Under the pieces are notes generated by a model that worked only from the letters and a program-made list of their open reading frames with translations, had not been told where the DNA came from and searched no databases. A DNA stretch of 64,000 nucleotides from Paraspadella gotoi (taxonomy: Eukaryota > Chaetognatha), in assembly GCA_051294375.1 (NCBI GenBank), contig CM119267.1, forward strand, positions 9,722,339 through 9,786,338, in the 5' to 3' direction. Every line of letters starts with the position of its first letter. Within the stretch, counting starts at the first letter, position 1. The translations under genes and the position numbers were made by a program. Shown here one piece after another: positions 59,786 to 64,000 of the stretch.

Positions 59786-62700
59786 TTAGGAAACTTGAAG
59801 GGGTCTTCAAACTGCGCGTTCGTAAAGTCGTTGAGAAGCCTAAGTTTTTGGGCAAAGGTAATTTTTAACAAAATGAGTCAAAAACATTTGACGAACTTCA
59901 AGCTTAAATTGACCAACCTGAAGAGAGCGTGATAGGCCGTGACCAAAGCGCCATCTATCCAAACCGGTTTGAAGGAGAACCCGTCGCCGGCAAAGTAAAG
60001 GCCTGAGATGAAATCATTTCAAAAAAGACGCTTCCATGAGCTAAAAGAAAAAGACTCGCCTTTTGGGGAATGTGTGACAAACTGTTGCAGCTTTTCCAAG
60101 TTATGTTGACCCCAGGCGCATAGCGGAATGTTCATCCAAGGTTCGATCGCGTAACTTCCAGTAAACATTTCACTAACGTTCACGTTTGGGTGGAACCTTT
60201 GTAATTTGTTCAGCGTCATGTTGATAACCGCCTAAAGAGAGATGTCTATTAAATCATTGCAACAATTTGAATTTAATTGAGCGATAAAAACGATAAAACG
60301 ATAAAAACGCATTACCCAAACACCTTCTTCATCGCTTTTTGAAAGAATGCTGTATTTTCCTTCATGATCGTTTAACAAATGAGCAATTGATGAGGCAAAA
60401 TCCAATAAAGGGTACGAAAAAACAATATTCCCAGATTGCTTTGTATGCCGAGGATAGTAAAATCCCATAATATTGTCAGTCGTAGAGACGTAACCTGTTT
60501 AAACGTAATCTTTAATCAAAATAAATTAAAGTAAAAGAAAGAAGTTATCAAGAGTTCAAGACAACGCTGAAAGAGAGCGGTATGTTTCCTAACCTTGTTT
60601 ATCACCAACTTTGAACTCTCCTAGGTTATTGGAGGTATTCTTCCAAAAGGGAGTTTTAAATTCGACAAAGATTTTCATTGCTTGCCCGCTCTTTAAAAAG
60701 TTAGTATGCGAAAGAGACAAGTATTTGGATGAAGATATTGCAATTTTACCAAGATCCGTTGCAGAAATGGTTGAAACAACGGCATCATAAGTTCCAATGA
60801 CACTGTTGCAATTTTTAACTTGTACTGCAATTATGGGGAGAAACTAATACAACAACAAAAAATAATTGGCTATTCATTATTCAACATACCGTCTCCGTTT
60901 TCTATCTGTTTAATATCCTCAACCGGGCTGAGCCATTTAAACGTGGTCTTCACTTGGCCAGAATTCATTTTTAAAAGTTCATCGTAGAAACAAGTATATG
61001 CATCCACGGATTGCTTTTCATGTCGCTTAGGCTTCCGAAACAAAGAAGTGAGACCATTCCTCAGAGTATACATGCCGTTTTCTTGCCACATCTTGGAAAG
61101 CGGTCCGATTGTAATTGGAAACCTGACAACAATCAAATATCTCACAATGCACCAATTTGCGAAAGCTAAGTGCTGGACGAACCTGAAAAATAAATAAAAA
61201 CGATATAAGCTCCAATAGAGTTTTATTATTGAATCGGGCCATCCTTTGTTAATGAGAAATTCTCGATACGACACGTTCCAAAAATCTTGAAATTTCATGA
61301 AAGCATCAAGTTTGTCGTTCAGTTTACTAAAAAAAATAAAAAAAGAAAGAAATAACTTAGGCCAAAACATTTTTGTAACGAATGAGTTAAACCACGCCAC
61401 ATAAATACCTGGGGTCCTTCATGAAAAGCACAGAATGATTCTCAGTCCATTTCAAAATCTCCCGAACCGTGCACATTTCAAAAGCTAATTCCAAAGATCC
61501 GTTGTATTTTCGTCGCAAATTCAAAGCAAAATCTGGATTTAACGATTCCACCATTTTCAAGGCGTAATCATTAATAGTTTCTCCTTTTACGGTTCTGAAA
61601 CAAGACGAAAAGTTTAAAAAGGGTTTGACATCTCTGCTGATATCAGTGAAAAACGAAATACCCGTTCTTTTGTTTAAAAATGTTTTCGCTAAATCAAGTC
61701 ACCTGTAGATGTCGTCTTCAGATCTGACAAAGAACGTTCCAAAGAGATCGGCGCCAGCCTGACGCATATTGAATCTGACCACGGGGATCTTAAACTTCTT
61801 GACGTAGTGGCGAACGAGCATTGCCGGAAAGTCTTCGTCACGGACTTCCGCGAAGGCGCCCTCGCCGTGCACGAGAGACTGCATCTCCTCATCGCTCATC
61901 GATCTGACGTCGCAATTGATTCCCGATCTTTCGCAAATCCTGATTAGTAAAATTTCGAAGGCAAAACAACGACCAACATTTTTCAAAATGAGACAAAAAC
62001 TGCAGATTTACTTTCCGCAGCCTATCTGCTGCAGATGACCCAACCCACCAGCCATATTTGCAGCGGAGGTCTTCCTGCGGTATCATCGGCAGCCGCATCG
62101 CTCCTCCTTCGCCGAATGCGTCGTCGTCTTCGTTGGTCCAAAGGTTCGGGAGAAAGTCTCCCTTTTTACCTTAATTATTGTTTTAAATATAAGTATAATA
62201 TACGATTTAAATGATTTCATTTTCGTACCTATGGTTTTAGCCTTTCCGCCGAGTCGATTTTCCTTTTCAATTATTGTTATTTCTACAGAAGATCCAGATT
62301 CGACAGCGTACTTAGCCAACTCATAAGCCGTGGTCAACCCTGTCATTTTGTTGATAATTTCGGATAAATTACTGTTTTATGTGATACGTATTAGGCAAGA
62401 GTCTATACTAGTTTTAAAAAAGTTACTTCATCTGCATCAACATCAACATGCCGACGCATGTAAACTGAAAATTAACAGTGCCCTCTGTAAAAGTCAGTAT
62501 AAGGTAACCTGTGGCGCCTGCGCCGACGATTCCGACTCGAAAAGTCTTCTCATCTCGCCCTTTCAGTCGGCGGAGCTCGAATCTCTGAGCGAATCCGTCT
62601 TCAGCCAAACTCACGAGGTCCTTCCACCAAAAATGTTCGAAGGAGAAGAAAGAAAAACGATCCGCGCACGCTGATAACAAAATAAAATACTACGAAAATG

Positions 62701-62933
62701 AAAATATAAAATTGGTACACCCAATATGAAAATTGTCCATAAAATTATTACATGCATGTATTAGTATATCAAAACAAATAATTTTGCATAATCATGTTAT
62801 AAAGTTTCCCGATATGAGTAAATGTGTTGAAAATTAATTACCAACCTGATTTATTGAATCCTTGCGAGACGCTTCGGTCAAGCTCGGCGAAAAGCGAAAG
62901 AATGACGACGAAAGTCAAGTATTTCAGGTTCAT
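59776..62933 (-). CDS. Secreted FAD amine-oxidase-like protein (L-amino-acid-oxidase type)
   Basis: Twelve coding exons close in phase to 690 residues: 62933-62846, 62670-62509, 62339-62229, 62169-62049, 61939-61703, 61594-61409, 61326-60890, 60824-60594, 60494-60316, 60231-60060, 60002-59918, 59839-59776. Family enzymes oxidatively deaminate amines or amino acids using FAD, releasing hydrogen peroxide. Residues 1-24 look like a signal peptide (KYLTFVVILSLFAEL). VGIVGAGATG (75-84) is the FAD dinucleotide-binding motif. E108 and GG at 114-115 fit the ribose-binding strand and GG doublet. GEGGAMRLP (140-148) is the amine-oxidase family motif. A YDAVVSTIS block is followed near the end by YFAGDG and WIDGA, as in L-amino-acid oxidases. 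Intron 10 uses a GC donor (AAAG|GCGAGT). Secretion into the lumen or outside the cell is inferred. Substrate is unknown; family call strong, exact enzyme not. Confidence 0.87.
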
Positions 62934-63202
62934 ATTCTGTGTTGAGAATAAAAAGTAAAGACTGAAAGATTATGGCTTTTATGCGGAGAAAATTTTGCTC
63001 TAAAGGTCAGAGGGAAATGAATTCTCGACTCATCTCGGAATGATCCAATAAGATCAGGCCAATCGTATTCCGACTGTTTCTGAATTTGAAATACGCCTAA
63101 AAACAAGTTTTAGCAAACAATGACGGATCTGCCCACGATCATTAGCGGTAATTAATTAATTAATTAATTGATATAAACTATATAGACTAAAATAATAATT
63201 GT

Positions 63203-63434
63203 TATTATTGTCGTCGTCGCCATCATCGTCGTCGTTGCTTTTGTCGTGATCAGTGACGGAAAGACCTAAAAACAAACATTTCAGATCAAATTAATTAATT
63301 TATTAATTAAATTATTATTTTAGTTTATATATTTGTATTAATTAATTAATTTGATCTGAAATGTTTGTTTTTCGGTCTTTTCGTCACTGATCACGACAAA
63401 AGCAACGACGACGATGATGACGACGACGACGATA
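63203..63434. repeat. Long palindrome, arms of about 95 bases
   Basis: The left arm (63203-63300) and right arm (63340-63434) are about 97% complementary. They include TTGCTTTTGTCGTGATCAGT with its complement, and AACAAACATTTCAGATCAAA with its complement. The spacer is about 40 bases of AT-rich DNA. The arm tips are (GTC)n and (GAC)n. Confidence 0.92.
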
Positions 63435-63670
63435 ATGCCGATAATGATTGACTTGATTGATTGATTGATTGATTAAATAATTAATTAATTTATAAATAAA
63501 TTGATTGATTGAATAATTGATTGATTAATTGGCCGTTTATTTTATTTAATTTAATTTATTAATTAATCGACTAATTGATTAATTAACTGATTAATTATTT
63601 GATTAATTAATACATCTTGCATTTACATTTAATATAAAAATAAAAAGAAGCATAATCAATTAGTGAAATA

Positions 63671-63935
63671 GGTTTTTTTGTTTTTTCCATTTAAACTCAT
63701 TTCCACTCAGACCATTCCATCGAAATTTTATTTCCAGCTTAATCATTCACTTTCCGACTCACATACAAAATTTCAAGTCAATCGCCCCATTCACTCATGA
63801 GTAATTGACGTTCAAACAGTGAAAAAGATTTTTTTGTTTTTTCCATTTAAACTCATTTCCACTCGGACGATTCCATCGAAACTTCATATATATTATACAG
63901 CTCAATCACACACTTCCCTACCCACACACAAAATT
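63671..63935 (+). repeat. Direct repeat, period 156 bases
   Basis: CCATTTAAACTCATTTCCAC and its neighbours occur at about 63688 and 63844, followed by a diverged CAATCA...CACAAAATTTCA block in both copies. Confidence 0.85.
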
Positions 63936-64000
63936 TCATTCTGTGGTGGTTGGTTGGTTCTGAAGTCACACTCCGCACGTTACAGCTTCCATCGGATCCT

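Larger units (their letters stand above)
62934..64000. other. AT-rich upstream region of the oxidase gene
   Basis: No gene is seen. It must contain the oxidase promoter. It also holds a long palindrome, a (TTAA/TGAT)-rich tract at 63440-63610 and a 156-base-period direct repeat at the right edge. Confidence 0.5.

Noticed and set aside
60870-61400. Extra tiny introns inside oxidase exon 7
   Set aside because: TTTTTCAG|GTTCG and TTGTCAG|GTTTCC look like splice acceptors, but the exon is open throughout and the 12-exon model closes in phase without them.

Overview
The window is nuclear DNA from an invertebrate animal. Genes are split by GT-AG introns. The intergenic DNA is AT-rich and loaded with (GA)n/(TC)n, (GAC)n, (AAAT)n and (CTTT)n arrays, tRNA-like short repeats and assembly gaps. 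The proteins (class II DYRK kinases, a heterotrimeric G-protein gamma subunit with a CAAX box, a divergent seven-helix receptor) are metazoan in style. An early-branching animal such as a sponge is possible, but the sequence does not prove it.

Layout. A possible terminal exon lies near 0.75-0.99 kb (minus). A G-gamma gene with CCAAT and TATA motifs lies at 3.07-3.53 kb (plus). 3.5-13.1 kb is repeat-rich and gene-poor. Two paralogous DYRK-like kinase genes sit head-to-tail at 13.1-15.6 and 17.0-19.9 kb (both minus), each with three coding exons and identical intron positions. 20-32.5 kb is repeat-rich with gaps. A divergent rhodopsin-like GPCR lies at 32.5-34.9 kb (plus) with a decayed tRNA-Lys copy in one intron. 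35-41.8 kb is again repeat-rich and holds a 1.4 kb inverted repeat around a gap. A gene of at least 13 exons that I do not recognise spans 41.8-47.6 kb (minus). 48.0-59.0 kb is two tandem copies of a 5.48 kb unit. A 12-exon secreted FAD amine-oxidase-like gene spans 59.8-62.9 kb (minus). The last kilobase holds a long palindrome and a direct repeat.

The exon models of G-gamma (76 aa), DYRK-A (438 aa), DYRK-B (408 aa) and the oxidase (690 aa) close in phase from start to stop. The GPCR and the unrecognised gene each have one or two joins I could not reconcile. G-gamma and the GPCR belong to the same signalling class, but nothing here shows that they work together. The most interesting items are the tandem DYRK pair (Cys-rich insert in one, lost activation-loop tyrosine in the other), the palindromic MITE-like element with a hammerhead-like core inside the tandem duplication, and several unnamed tRNA-like repeat families.
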